Positions 34,819 to 46,489 of a stretch of 64,000 bases of DNA are shown piece by piece. A program made the position numbers and the translations under genes. This stretch comes from Bettongia penicillata ogilbyi (lineage: Eukaryota > Chordata > Mammalia > Diprotodontia > Potoroidae). The notes under the pieces were generated by a model that made no database searches, was not told where the DNA came from, and was given only the letters and a program-made list of their open reading frames with translations. The stretch covers positions 731,301 through 795,300 of the forward strand of contig JAJHZJ010000577.1 of the NCBI GenBank assembly GCA_023548195.1. The letters run 5' to 3'. Every line of letters starts with the position of its first letter. The first letter of the stretch is position 1.

Positions 34819-35920
34819 CAATAACGTATACATATATATGTAAAATTATTCTTTACACACTTATATGTATCAGTTCTTTCTCTGGATGCAGATAGCATCT
34901 ATCTTCAAATGTCCTTTATTTTTAATTTGGATATTTGTAATAGTCAAAATGACTTAGTTGCTCAAAGTAGTTCTTAACATAATATTGTTGATACTATAAA
35001 CAGTGTTATTTGGTTCTTCGCACTTTACTCCACATCGTTTCATGCAAATGTCTCCATGTTCTTTCTAAGATCTTTGAGCTTATATCTTATAGCACAGTAG
35101 CATGCATCATAACTATACACCAAAACTTCTTCATCCATTTTCCAGTTGATGGATTCTCCTGTGATTTTCAATTCTTTGCCACTACAAAAAGAGCTGCTAT
35201 AAACACCCCATCCACATTCAGTTATAATTACTATTTGTGAATTTCCCTCCATCATATTTTACCCATTGTTTTCTTTCTCAACCTCTCTTTGTACCCTATC
35301 CTTATGACTTATCCTCTCACCTCACCCTAGAACTCCCCCTCTTGCCCACCCCTCCAAGATCTCCCCCACTTTCTCCCACCAGCCTCTCAATCCCAAACCA
35401 CACATCCCTGCAAAAGTCCCTCCCCAATCCTGTTTCCCAGTTTCCTAACCTCTCTATGTTCAGAAGGCTTGTTTCCTCTTCAACCCAGATGAGAGTAATG
35501 TTACAGCCTTACTATCCCTCCCCCTCACCTGCTTCCTCAGTTTTAGTTTTTAGCCCCATTTTTATAGCATAATTTCTCCCCTTTACTTTTTCTTTCCCAA
35601 TTTTATTTTTTAGAATCACCTCATCATATACAACTGAGTGCCAACCTTCTTTTTAAACTACCTTAATAATGATTACAGTTTTAAGAATATTAATAACATT
35701 TTTATATATAAGTAAACAGCTTGACCTCAATGAGTACCTTATAATTATTCTTTAATGTTTTCTTTATATTTCTTCTGGATCTTTTATATCAAATTTTCCA
35801 TTGAGTTCTCGTCTTTTTGTTACAAATACCTCAAAGTCTTTTACTTATTAAAGGGGCATATACTAGATTTTTAGCTCCTGAGTCCCTTATCAGTGTGCTT
35901 CCTTTTAATCCAAACCAAAC
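34560..35920 (-). mobile_element. Compact L1 derivative: 3' UTR + ORF2 C-term + spacer/ORF1
   Basis: Inverted L1 3' UTR (34560-34900, including 'cattacatcgtacaataaa' and the 'cagttctttctctggatgca' block) is followed by an ORF2 C-terminal piece (to about 35200: 'tttgccactacaaaaagagc'). It then passes directly into a C/T-rich stretch and a block near 35650-35800 that resembles the L1/HAL1 inter-ORF spacer. As at 7640-10827, ORF2 seems mostly deleted, with a different breakpoint. The spacer assignment is less certain than the 3' part. Confidence 0.65.
34764..34820. repeat. TA/TG microsatellite
   Basis: (TA)n passing into (TG)n within the inverted L1 3' UTR. Confidence 0.92.
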
Positions 35921-37599
35921 ATTCCCAAAGAAACTTTTCTATTATAAACATAGCCATTTACTCAATAATAAGGCAAAATAAATAATAATATCATAGGTAT
36001 TCATATATAAGAGCAATTTTAAGAATAACAAATACATTATAATTCACGCACAGCAACCTGGAAAAGAAGCATATGAGGGAGGAAAGTCCACATCCTTGGG
36101 AAAACTAATAATTCTAGATTGTAAACTTTGACATATGTAGTACGTTCAGGAACACGTGTCACATAAAACAGCTTCTTTGATAGCTGATTGTCTGTTTTCC
36201 AGCCAGACAAAACCCTCTTCTCAATTATTCTTGAAACAAAGAAACATTTGCAATCTCTTCCTTATTATCATTCTTAAAAGAGTATTGGAAAAGTGCTCCA
36301 CTTTTGAATTGTCTAGAAAGTCTCTTTAAGCCAAAAAAAAAAAATGACAAAGTTCATCAGGCTAACTGATGTTCAGGTTACACAGACAAACACAGTCAGC
36401 AGGGTTTGTCTCATTCAAGAGGATTCTGCATCATTCAGCTTGATCTAAGTGCCATCTCTTATGCAGCAAAGCAGCTACAAGATCAGTCTTTCCCCCTTTC
36501 TATTTTTCCCTCTTAGATCAGATGGGGTCAGCCACGAGAAAAAGGCACTTCTGAAACACATCACCTCTATTAAGCTCTAGGTGGCACTAACGGGCAATAG
36601 CTGGAATTATAGTTTTCATTGAATAAATTTAAATCTTGGGTCAGTCAATCAGAAACTTGTAGGTGAAACATTCTTGCCAGTTGAGTGGTTTCTCTTAACA
36701 TTTTCAGCAAAGCTATTTTTTACCTCCTGCTGAGTCTACATCTCCAGCAAACTTCTTTGATATCACTATAGTGATTTCTCAGCCTCTTAAATTCTCATTG
36801 TTTTAAATCAGAGCCTCTTGGTACTCAAGGATTTAATGACAAAATTTAAAAATTAAAAAAATCCTATAAGATCAGCAATCGTTGATTAATCATGCTCATT
36901 TTTCATATAGTTACATGATTTCTTAATTTGTCTTCTTAATATCTGCCTTAAGTCTTAAAATAGTAACTTGCAAATGAGCTGAAACATTTATTTCATACAG
37001 TTCTTGCTATTAACAAGTTTTCAGCACAATTCAGTAACTTATGTTCATGAAAGCTGCTTTTCTTTGTAGTCATATTTTCTTATTTTTAATCAATAAATAT
37101 TCTTTCTTCAAAGCCATTTAAACCATCAAAATATTTACATCTACATGAGACTTTATTTTTACAAGGTGATTCAAGTTATTATAGCTATCCTAAAGGTAAT
37201 TTCTTTCCAAAACTGCTCAGATGTCATCTGAAAAAAAATTATATACATATTTGAATAGTTTTTATTAAACTGAAAGTTATGTTTCTATTTCCTTCAGGCA
37301 TTAAAGTATTCATCTATGAAAGACACACTATCTTATATCCCCTGGAAGTTTATAAATCTTTTACTTTCTATGTAATATCTTTCTTTCTACCCCTTTAAGC
37401 ACTAAACTGCTTCATAGGAAAAGAAAGCACTTTACACCTAGGAGTCCCAAAAACATAGGCAAGAAGGTTTCTGGTTTAAAAGGTACTTCTAGATTTCTAA
37501 CTGTGGCATCAGTCATGAGTGTCAATAATAATCTGATGAGTGGAGGCAAGCAGCCATGTCAGATCACCAGTCTCCAGTCATCATTCATAAGATTCTACT
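35921..37599. other. Intergenic AT-rich stretch, nothing recognised
   Basis: About 1.7 kb without a convincing gene or repeat family on either strand. An old unassigned LTR or LINE fragment could be hidden here; I saw no ends or duplications. Confidence 0.5.
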
Positions 37600-37690
37600 T
37601 TAATGAGGAAGTAGAAATTGTTTAGTCCCCAAAGCATAGCATGGTGCCTAGCACAGTGATGACACAAAAAATATTTGATTGATAGATTAA
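37600..37690 (+). repeat. L2 3' end
   Basis: 'tagcatggtgcctagcacag' then 'aaaatatttgattgatag', the conserved L2 terminus. Confidence 0.65.
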
Positions 37691-37876
37691 TGAGAAACTT
37701 TCTCAACTGTATGATTCTCACTGCTCTTTCCTTTCCATTTGGATCTTCATATTTGTGCATCTGTTTTTGATTTTTAATACCCCTTGACTGTAGCACATGA
37801 AATTTTCTTTATGATCTACTCTCTACCTAGGATTCTGTGTGTCTGGGTTGGGGGTAAGGAGATGAAAGGTTTAACC

Positions 37877-38026
37877 CAAAAGTGGGGAACTTGCAGCCTC
37901 AAGGACGCATTTGGCCCTCTAGGTCTTCAAGTGTGGCTTCACTGAAGTTTGAATTCAGTCAAAGGGCCCCACTTGAGGACCTAGAGGGCTACATGTGGCT
38001 TTAAGGTTGCAGATTCCCCACCTGTG
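37877..38026. mobile_element. Palindromic hAT-like MITE with 8-bp duplication
   Basis: A 150-bp element whose two halves are inverted copies of each other: the left 'ggccctctaggtcttcaagt' pairs with the right 'acttgaggacctagagggc'. Ends CAAAAGTGGGG and the inverse of CACAGGTGGGG resemble hAT termini. Flanks GTTTAACC (37869-37876) and GTTTAATC (38027-38034) match at 7 of 8 positions, and an 8-bp duplication is characteristic of hAT elements. It has no coding capacity, so it depended on a transposase from elsewhere. Confidence 0.85.
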
Positions 38027-38233
38027 GTTTAATCATTATCTTTGACAGAAAGGGTTCTGGGTCAGAATAAACTTCTTATAAAATATGAGAATGAGACATT
38101 TGTCAGATCAGCCCTCAAATATCAGGATTAAGCACTTTGCAGGACTGATGGCCTGTAGTATTTAGCTCTTTGTAAACATTTGTGACAATCTTCAATAATC
38201 AATAAGAACTGAAAGTTTCTGTTCCAAAAATAT

Positions 38234-38363
38234 GGAAAAAAGAAGGGAAGGAAGAAGGAAGGAAAGAAGGAAGGAAGGAAGGAAGGAAGGAAGGAAGGAA
38301 GGAAGGAAGGAAGGAAGAAAGGAAGAAAGGAAGAAAGGAAGGAGGGAAGAAGGAAGGAAGGAG
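38234..38363. repeat. Pure polypurine (GGAA)n tract, 130 bp
   Basis: Uninterrupted purines, mostly GAAG repeats. The Pro/Ser/Phe/Leu-rich minus-strand frames here are microsatellite translations. Confidence 0.95.
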
Positions 38364-38689
38364 CTTTTCACAGGGCCTGATTGATAGAGACACTGTATAA
38401 ATACATATTCCCTCCAGTTTTTTAGCTTCTCAAAGCTCACCACCAATGTAAGAACCCTAAGGGTGCCAGATCTACTCACCTTCACCTGACACCAGTATTT
38501 TCTTCCCAGATGTTAGATTCCTCAGGTAGCTTTAGAGGCTTAGGAAACTCTCTGCAAACATAAATTGCAAAACAAATGCCAACCTCAGTTGATGGAAGAG
38601 TCTCCTCATTCAAAATTTCCTATATCCATAAAATTTTAGGTCCCATCTTTATTTCCATAGATAGATAGTTAAGAAAGAGAGATATATGT

Positions 38690-38765
38690 ATATATAGGTA
38701 TGCACACATCATGTATGCACACATACTGGGACATATATATATATATATATATATACATATACACA
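38690..38765. repeat. TA/CA microsatellite
   Basis: Short (TA)n core at about 38735-38755 with ATGCACACA flanks. Confidence 0.85.
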
Positions 38766-38964
38766 GAGGGTGTGTTTAAATAATGTATATATTTCTATTA
38801 ATGTACTATATATTATGCATATTTTAACATTTATTTAGAATAAAAAATTATAAAGGTTGAGCCAAAAGTGAAATAATATTTTCAAATAAATTTTAATAGT
38901 ACAAAATTCTTTTTTGATTGTTAAAATTATTACTAAAATTTATTAATACCATTTTTAGTCAGAG

Positions 38965-39185
38965 TAAAGTGCTTGAATATACTTGAAAATCTTGGAATAA
39001 GACAAGTCAATGAACCTCTCTGAGCCTCCATTTCCTTCTTTGCAAAATGGATATAACAGTATTTACAATACCTACATCACAGGATGGTTGCAAAAATAAG
39101 ACCTGATAATGTATGCAAAATGTTTTGCAAGACATAAGGTATGCTATGAATGCCATCCATTATTGTTATTATTGTTTGGCCAAAT
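38965..39185 (+). repeat. MIR-related SINE
   Basis: 'aatgaacctctctgagcctc', 'catttccttctttgcaaaat', 'cacaggatggttgcaaaaat', 'tatgcaaaatgttttgc', then 'ttattgttattattg' at the end. Confidence 0.78.
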
Positions 39186-40089
39186 ACTTATCTAAACTAT
39201 GAATAAACTTGTAAAAATTTCTCAACTAAATGATAGAGCGATGACAGTTAAAATTACTAGTTCCCCAACCCCACTGCTGTTGGTTTTTTTTTTTTGGTTT
39301 TTTTTTTGCTTCTCTAAAACAAGGAGCAGGCAGGCATAAATTAAACTTAAATTACATCAGAGTTGATAATTAGCCACAAAATATGGAGTTGGTAGCCTGT
39401 GTCTTAGTACATAGCACTTTCTCTTTCTTTCAGAAATTACCATATATTTAGACTGACCTCTTGTTCTGTTCCTGGGATCACAGCAGCGGGTAACTGCAAG
39501 CCACATAGAATAATATACATATTAAAAATGCAAACACCTTAGACCTGTCACTTCTAGAACTGAGCTCACTCTGCAGTGAGCATGGATTTACAACTAATTC
39601 TTCCTAATCTTTTCTTTTTATAGAGGTGACCTGAGATGTGTCTGAAAGAGTAATGTGAAATATGTAGGCTAAGGAGTTCTCAGGAACACTGCAAGTTACA
39701 CTTTCTAAATATGTATTCAATTTAAAGTTTATAAGAATATTCCTGTAACTAAAATTGGACAGTAACAAGGAAGAAAGAAGCGCAAGGTGATGCTAAGACC
39801 ACAAGAAGACAAATATTAACAAGCAAACCTAAGAAAAAGCTCCAAGTTGCCCACTCACTATTCTTTACTTTTAAAGAAGTAATGTGTGGCTCTGGGATTA
39901 AAATGGCCAAGCATGACTCTAGAGATGATTTGAGAAAATGAACTCCCTTTCCTTCTTTACAGGGGTGGATAGCTATAGGTATTCACAAATGTATTCACTG
40001 TCAGGAATTTTTGATGAATTGATTTTTTTCTGAACTCCTTTTTCTTTCTTTCCTAATCTATATTATAAGGGATGACTTGATAGGGAAGC
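39186..40089. other. Intergenic stretch, nothing recognised
   Basis: Contains a T-rich run near 39285-39308. No gene or confident repeat. Confidence 0.5.
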
Positions 40090-40640
40090 GAGAGGTAAGG
40101 GAAATATTCGGAAATAAAAGTGAAATAATGGAAAAGATCATTTCAAAGAGAAATGGACTTTTATAAACTGATGCAAAGTGAAGTGCGTAGAACCAGAATG
40201 ATTTATATTTCAACATTAACATTGTAAAAATGAACAATTCCGAAAGGTTTAAGAACTCTAATCAACTATCGTACACCATGATTTCAGAGAACTTATAACG
40301 AAGAATGTTACTCACCTTGTAACAGAAATGATAGACTAATATGAAGAATAAGAAATGCACTTTTGGATGTGCCCAATATGGGAGTTTTGCTTGACTGCTC
40401 TTACGTGAAAGATGATTTTATATTTCTTTATCATTTCCTTCCTTCCTCCCTCCATATTTTCCTTCCTTTTTTCTTTCCCTTATTTATTCCTTTCTTCTTC
40501 CTTTCCTTCTTCCCTTCCACCCTTCTTACTTTCTTTTCATTGGCTTGAGGGAGGTGGGAGAAAAATGACTGATTGATAATTGAAAAAAAATGATATGAAA
40601 AGTAAATATATATCAATAAAAACAAGATTTAAATTCTTGT
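40090..40640 (+). mobile_element. L1 3' end fragment
   Basis: 'ctgatgcaaagtgaagtg', 'agaaccagaatgattta' and the downstream UTR ending 'gaaaagtaaatatatatcaa' match the end of marsupial L1 ORF2 and its 3' UTR, plus strand. A C/T-rich (TTCC) run at 40431-40530 lies within it. Confidence 0.7.
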
Positions 40641-41089
40641 TTAAAAAAGCAATGTTCAATGTCACCTGTTTCATTTTCTGTTTGAGGAGGAAACAGAGTA
40701 CTCACTGATTAATGAGCACATAAATGCCGGCTAGATATCTCCAGTTCAAAGGAAAGGAGAGAGAATCGTTAACGGGATCAGGAACTTCAGTGGAGGGACT
40801 TGGTCAGAGCAAAAAAAAGAAAATAAACCTCACCTTCTGAGATTAATATAAAGATTTGGAGGATCTTTAGGAGAAATGGTAAGTTAAGGACAGTAACTAT
40901 ATGGACTGAAATGGAGAGCCCATCACGAGTGAATGAAGGTATTGCTGTACAGTTATGAGGATGTCTTACACTTAGATAATGTGAAATAATACTTGCATTT
41001 CATTTACAAAAATAATTGTTGCTTGACTTCCCGGAGAAGGTATCGTGCTGGGCCTAAGAAGGACACAAAGATAGAGGCAGCTGCAATTT
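40641..41089. other. Intergenic stretch, nothing recognised
   Basis: No gene or confident repeat was seen. Confidence 0.5.
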
Positions 41090-41315
41090 ACTGGGAAAAG
41101 TATGAGCACAAGAGTCTGAGTCAGAAAACCTGGGCTCAAATCCCTGAGTGTGTTGCTTACTAACAGCATGACTGAGGGTGAAACCCTCCCCCTCGCTGGG
41201 TTTCGGTCTCCTCATCTGCAAAGCTAAGATAATATTGCCTAAAGGGCCTACCTCACAGGATTGTTTTGAAATCTGAGTGAAATGATATGTGTAAATTTTC
41301 CTTGCAGTATTAAAT
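41090..41315 (+). repeat. MIR copy
   Basis: 'gagtcagaaaacctgggctc', 'ggtctcctcatctgcaaagc', 'cctcacaggattgttttgaa', 'atctgagtgaaatgatat'. Confidence 0.78.
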
Positions 41316-41699
41316 CATTGTCCCCTATCATTGCTTCAGTTATTGTTTCCCTCCTTCCCTCACCCTCCCCTGCCCTTTTCCCCTTCTTTGCTTGAAGAAC
41401 TATTTCTGTAGTGGCTATGATAAGCTATGCATTTGGGTCCAGGACAGTTTCCAGCTTCCAAAGTGAATCCAACAAGTGGTTCTGAGTCAAGGAGTGGCAA
41501 AGGGCCTGACAACAAGGAAGGCTGTTGACCAAGAAAAACAACCCAGTGTTCCAGGTACAGCAGTTCTCAAACCTTGCTAAGGTGCCTTTCCCAAGCATAA
41601 GAAGTGGCACATTGACTACAGCAGAGCCTTTGTCTTCTTTCAAGGATAAAAATACATCCTCCCACACAGCACTATTTATAGTAGTCATCACATTGCCGG

Positions 41700-41935
41700 A
41701 GAGGTAATGTGGTTTAGTGGCTAAAGAACTTGCCTTAGAGTCTAAAAGTCCTAGGTTCAAGTTTCATGTCTTACACATGTTTGTTGTGTGACTCTAGGCA
41801 AGCCATTCAACCTTAATATTTTCAAGTGACTTCCTATGATTATAAGTTGTAGAGCAGGTACTGACATGGAATGACTGAAGGAATTCAGTCATTAAGAACT
41901 GTCCATGGCAATGAAATCACAGGTCCATTCACAGC
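41700..41935 (+). repeat. tRNA-derived SINE, type C
   Basis: 'gtaatgtggtttagtggct', 'tgtgactctaggcaagccat', 'tataagttgtagagcaggta', 'gcaatgaaatcacaggtcc'. Third member of the type C family. Confidence 0.78.
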
Positions 41936-42699
41936 CCATCCATGGTGTGGCTTGACCCAGCCCTACCACTGAAGGCCTTGAATAATGTGTATATATTCAT
42001 GGTGTGTATATAAGGTGTCCCCTTCCCAAAAAAGTGCTGATGAATTAAGCCCACATCCAAGATCCTCTACCACCCAGAATCAGCAAGAAAAGTTAAATGC
42101 GACACTGAAACAGGCCTACTGACTTCTACCCCTCTAGTTTGTTAGGGTGTGTGCTCCATTGAGGAGACCTATCACTTGAAGTAAAAATTTCCTCATTACT
42201 TCAGTCTATTCACTAAACCCATGGTAAAAATAAATGTGTAAGTAAACACACAAGATAGGAACTGGGGACAAGGGGGGTAGTGGTGGTAAGGAGCGGGATT
42301 GAAAACTGTGATTTATCCAAAATCGTGGACTATTTGATTCCTCATCCCAAAAATGACAAGAACATACAACACCCCTTCTGAGATGCCCAATTACACTGGG
42401 TAAGGATGAATTCAGAACACAGAAGGTGCCGGAGAAGACATACTCTTGAATAGACCACAGATAGAGAGGCACTGCCCTAGCTATGCTATGCCTACAAACC
42501 TGGTCCAACAGCTCATGAGAGCATCTTCCTGGGAGAAATCATAGAGTCACAGGATAAGGGAATCTGAGAATTAGAAGAGACTGAAGGGTATTGGAGAACA
42601 CTGGAATTCGAGTACAACAGAACATACCTGGCTTCTGGACAGTGAAGGGCCAAGGTAGTCAATGTTATACTTATATAGCTGTACTCAGGAACAGGTCCT
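41936..42699. other. Intergenic stretch
   Basis: A weak SINE trace near 42535-42600 ('catagagtcacaggataagg'). Otherwise nothing recognised. Confidence 0.5.
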
Positions 42700-43330
42700 T
42701 ATCACCTTATATCTAGATTATTTCAATAGGCTCTTGCATTGTCTACCTTCCTCAAGTCTTTCCTCACTCAGGTTCATCTTCCACTGAGTTGACAAAGTGA
42801 TCTTCCTCATATGTCACTCTTCTGTTCACTAAACCCCACTGGCTCCCCTTTACTTCCTGAATTAATATAAGATCCTCTTTTTTGGCCTTTAAAGCCCTGC
42901 TATCTTTCCTTTCCAATCTTATGCAATCTTGCATTTAGTGTACTCTATTATTCAACAACTTGGGTCTTCTTGCATACACCTTTCACGGCCTGTCCCTTCC
43001 TGTCTGGAATGTTCTCCTCACAGAGACTTCCTGGATTCATTTCAAAACTCAGTTCAAGTCCTACCTTCTGCAAGAAGCCTTTCTTATTACCATTGACACC
43101 ACCACCACCACCAACACAAGTATCTCCCCCACTCATGTGTCATTCCTTTGACATAACCTCCTATTTATACCTTATATATCTTGTATGTACATGCTTGATT
43201 AAAATTATCTCCTTCACTAAAAAGTGAGGTTTTTTGAGGTGAGAAGCCATATTTTTGACTTTCTTTATATCCCAGTGCTTAGTACAGGAATTTGACATAG
43301 GGTTTGACACATGGTAAGTACTAACTAAAT
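42700..43330 (+). mobile_element. L2 LINE 3' portion
   Basis: 'tcctcatatgtcactcttct', 'ggcctttaaagccctgctat', 'tgtctggaatgttctcctca', 'agttcaagtcctaccttctg' and the terminus 'cagtgcttagtacaggaatt' follow L2 order. A (CAC)n run at 43091-43117 expands the interior. Confidence 0.78.
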
Positions 43331-44462
43331 GCTCATTGAGGGTAATAATGATAATGAGAAGGTGAGGATGGGATGAAGTACATATGTGAAGGGTTGATTT
43401 TAATAAGGAGGACCCCTTCTTTGTCATACTGGGGAAAGGAAGAAAGTGGAGATAGAGAAAATGAAAAAAGAATGAATCTACATAAAGTAGACTCATTTTT
43501 CTCAGTAAAATAAGAGACAAGATCCTCAGATAAGAGAGAGGAGGGAGGTGGATGTGTGAGAGGCTTGGGGAGAGAATAAAAGTTTGGAATATCTTCTGTG
43601 ACGAGTACGATAGGGAATTGATTAAGGAATAAAAAGCTTGTCTTACTTTATAATAAAAGACCCATTGGAGGGTGAATAATGTGACTTTGTAATGTGCTTC
43701 CTCCACTTACATTCAGCAAACCATAAGTAGAAACACAGGGGGCAGATGGGAAAGGAAATCCAGGGCTGAGGTATAGCAAGCATTATATGGCAATTTTATG
43801 CCATTGTGTGGCAATCCAGGTAGGCAATGGATTTGAGAGAAGAGGAAAGTGTAGAGTTAAAATGACTAAGTATTGGAGTGAAATTAGAAAAGTATAGTTA
43901 GATCAGAGCAGGGGAAACTGTCTGAGAATTGCAGAGACTGGAAGTCTTTATTTGAGGAGGTATAAGGTATAGGGAGAAATGGATTTAAAGGAGGTTGTGG
44001 TCAGAGGAATGTCCAAGTTCCTAATTAGGGAAGTGGGAACACTTGTGGGTAATGGTGAGACTTAGTTTGTGATCATCCTGATGTGTGGCAGAAGGGGATG
44101 TGGTAGGTCATGATGAATTAGGAATTTAAGGCATTTGAGGGAACTGTTATTTGAAATATTGAAGTCCCCCAGTATAAAGACAGAAATGGAGGAGGATGAA
44201 ATATGGTGAGTGAGATGCTGAACTCCTTGAGAAAGGGAGGAGAAGGATGTGAGAATCTTTATATAAAGCCACCATAATTTGGTTAGGTGGAAATGTTTGA
44301 CTGCATAGACATTAAAGATAAAAAGATTACCAAATGATGGAGGTAAAGGAAGATTCTAGAAGTGACAGTGGGGAGAAAGGAGTATTCTGACTCCCTCCAG
44401 GTCCAATCAACATGGTTTTTTGGGGCAGAGTTGTTAGAGAAAGTACAGCTAGAGCTCTTTTT
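43331..44462. other. Purine-rich stretch, possible old unclassified repeat
   Basis: Long GA-biased sequence without a gene. The composition gives a 181-codon minus-strand frame at 43161-43706 that is rich in Ser/Leu/Ile/His and has no domain. The segments around 43860-44260 look like part of a long old interspersed repeat, but I cannot name it. Confidence 0.4.
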
Positions 44463-44645
44463 GGTTTGGCCTTTGTTCTTGAAGAGGAACATGATATCAG
44501 GGATGATGACATGGCTTGCACTGGATTGGATTTTAGTGAAGGAGGATTGTGCAAAGTCACCAACCTCACTTTCTCCTCCAGAGCCATCTGGGTCCAGTGG
44601 CCAGATACGTTAGAACTACTATAGATGGCCCAGGATACAGTGGGG
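44463..44645 (-). repeat. Partial tRNA-derived SINE, type B
   Basis: 'tgttcttgaagaggaacatg', 'gggatgatgacatggcttgc', 'ctttctcctccagagccatc', 'gggtccagtggccagata'. Only the body distal to the tRNA head is present. Confidence 0.78.
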
Positions 44646-45048
44646 AAACCTTGCTCTTTTTAAGCTAAGGTTTGTCTGAGTTCTTACTTTAAGTGAGGCA
44701 GCTCTCATTCAGTGAACAGACCTGTTGAAGAAGTGAGTTGAATGATGGCCCCTTAAAAAAATTAAACTGGGAAGGGGACACCCTCAGGCTTGCCGGTCAA
44801 AAGAGAAACAATCACTACAGACATTCACTCAGAGCCAGGAGGGTCCAAAAAATAACCATTAAGTGGTACTTGGGCAGGGACCTATTGTTGTCCAATCAAT
44901 GAGGTCCAGAGTAAATTGGGTTTAAGGCATGGTCTTTGAGAAAGCAATCTAGTCATGGAACCCCAAGATAACTAGGTAGGTTTCAGAAATCAAAATTTAC
45001 CTTCTTTTGGGCAAAACACCCTCAGTTATGGATATGATATCCCATTTT

Positions 45049-45215
45049 GGGAGAGGAAAAAAGAGGAGAGGAGAGGACAGGACAGGAAAAGATAGGGCAG
45101 ACTGGAGGAGAGGACAGGGGCAGACTGGAGGAGAGGAAAGGAGGAGAGGAGAGGAGAGGAGAGGAGAGGAGAGGAGAGGAGAGGAGAGGAGAGGAGAGGA
45201 GAGGAGAGGAAAAGA
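45049..45215. repeat. GGAGA pentanucleotide purine tract
   Basis: GA-rich array with a regular AGGAG core at about 45140-45210. Positions 45127-45215 are pure purine. Frames over it are microsatellite translations. Confidence 0.93.
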
Positions 45216-45284
45216 CAAGTTGAGTTGCCCAACTGGAACTAGTCAGCTAAGTTCCCATTCTGGCAGCTCAAACTATTCACAGAT

Positions 45285-45400
45285 TGTGGTTTCTCCTTAT
45301 TCTCAAAGAGGATCATGACAGCAGGGAGATGATGACATGAATTCCATTGAGGTTGACCAAGAAGGCAGTGTCATCCATAGAAGTCAGGTCTAATTGAGGA
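45285..45400 (-). repeat. Partial tRNA-derived SINE, type B
   Basis: 'ttattctcaaagaggatcat', 'gacagcagggagatgatgac' match the distal end of type B. Confidence 0.65.
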
Positions 45401-45521
45401 CTAATAGAGAAAAGGGCTGCGGGACAAATTAATCCATTATGAAGGACAGTTAGTTTACTATAGATTGAAAATTCTAGAAGTCACAGTAAACAAGGTGGGC
45501 AGGATTGGAATGGAGTGGTTT

Positions 45522-45834
45522 GTGTGTTCATCCTTCATTGCTGAAGAAGACCATGCCATCAGATAAATAATGTCATGACTTGCACTTGACTTTGTTTTGA
45601 GTGAGGGAGGGCTGTGAAGGTCCCCAGCCTCACTTCTCCTCCAGAGCCATCTGAATCCAGTGACCAGATATTCATCAGGATGACTGGAGATGACCCAGGA
45701 TGAGGCAATTGGGGTTAAGTGACTTGCCCAAGGTCACACAGCTAGTGAGTGTCAAGTGTCTGAGGTGAGATTTGAACTCAGGTCCTCCTGACTCCCACAC
45801 TGGTGCTTTATCCACTGCACCACCTAGCTGCCCT
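45522..45834 (-). repeat. Complete tRNA-derived SINE, type B, 13-bp target duplication
   Basis: A 313-bp inverted copy flanked by a perfect 13-bp duplication AATGGAGTGGTTT (45509-45521 and 45835-45847). Read on the minus strand it starts with the tRNA-like head AGGGCAGCTAGGTGGTGCAG and ends in 'gaaggatgaacacaca'. The middle includes 'gctctggaggagaagtgagg'. It is the best preserved insertion in the window and therefore among the younger ones. Confidence 0.95.
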
Positions 45835-46029
45835 AATGGAGTGGTTTAGGGTTGAATGGAAGGTGGAACTGGGAGTGGTTTGCTCCTATAAGGTTAGTAA
45901 TTGATTAAAACACAGAATAGCAGTAGAAACAGGAAAAGTCGCAAAGGTTGTGGTGGGTGGTGCAGAGCCACAGGGGTAGTAGTGTCCAACGGGTACTTCA
46001 GAGGGCACAAGGCTAGCTTGGTTCAGGGC

Positions 46030-46195
46030 TTATCCCAAACCTATAGGCTGAATTTGATGAGTATATCATCACTGCTTTTATCCAAGTCATTAATGGAAAA
46101 TGTTAAATAGCACAGGGGAAAAGGACTTACCCCTAGGGTACTCCACTGAAGACCTCCTTCCTTATTGGTATTTAATCATTAAAACTACTCTGTAA
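46030..46195. repeat. CR1/L3-like repeat segment, copy 1
   Basis: 'tttatccaagtcattaatgg', 'aaaatgttaaatagcacagg', 'gggtactccactgaagacct' belong to an old interspersed repeat; the same blocks recur at 46490-46800. Family placement (CR1/L3-related) is from memory. Confidence 0.5.
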
Positions 46196-46480
46196 GTCTG
46201 ATATAGTAGATAGTGGGTTGGGATTGATTTGGAGTCACACTGAAGACTTGGCTTTGAATACTGCCTCAGGCATTTGCTGGCTATATGACTTTGGCAAGTC
46301 ACCTAATGTCTCTAAGCTCATCTATAAAATAGCAAGTTGGACTAAGTGATCTCTTTCAAGTTCTTTTAGGATTAAGATGTAAATGAGTGCAGAGACTATT
46401 TTTTTCTTTTTGTCTTTGTATCTCCCATACAAAGTACATGGAAGTGCTTATTAGATTGGATTTTGGATTGATTTTTTTGT
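46196..46480 (+). repeat. MIR-related SINE followed by L2 3' end
   Basis: 'ttggagtcacactgaagact', 'tgactttggcaagtcaccta' and 'agttggactaagtgatctct' mark the SINE. 'agtgcagagactattttt', 'tttgtatctcccatacaaag' and 'gcttattagattgg' mark an L2-like end. Confidence 0.65.
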
Positions 46481-46489
46481 CACACAATG

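Noticed and set aside
43161..43706. 181-codon minus-strand open frame
   Set aside because: Low-complexity Ser/Leu/Ile/His composition from a purine-rich strand, overlapping an L2 3' end; no domain or signal.
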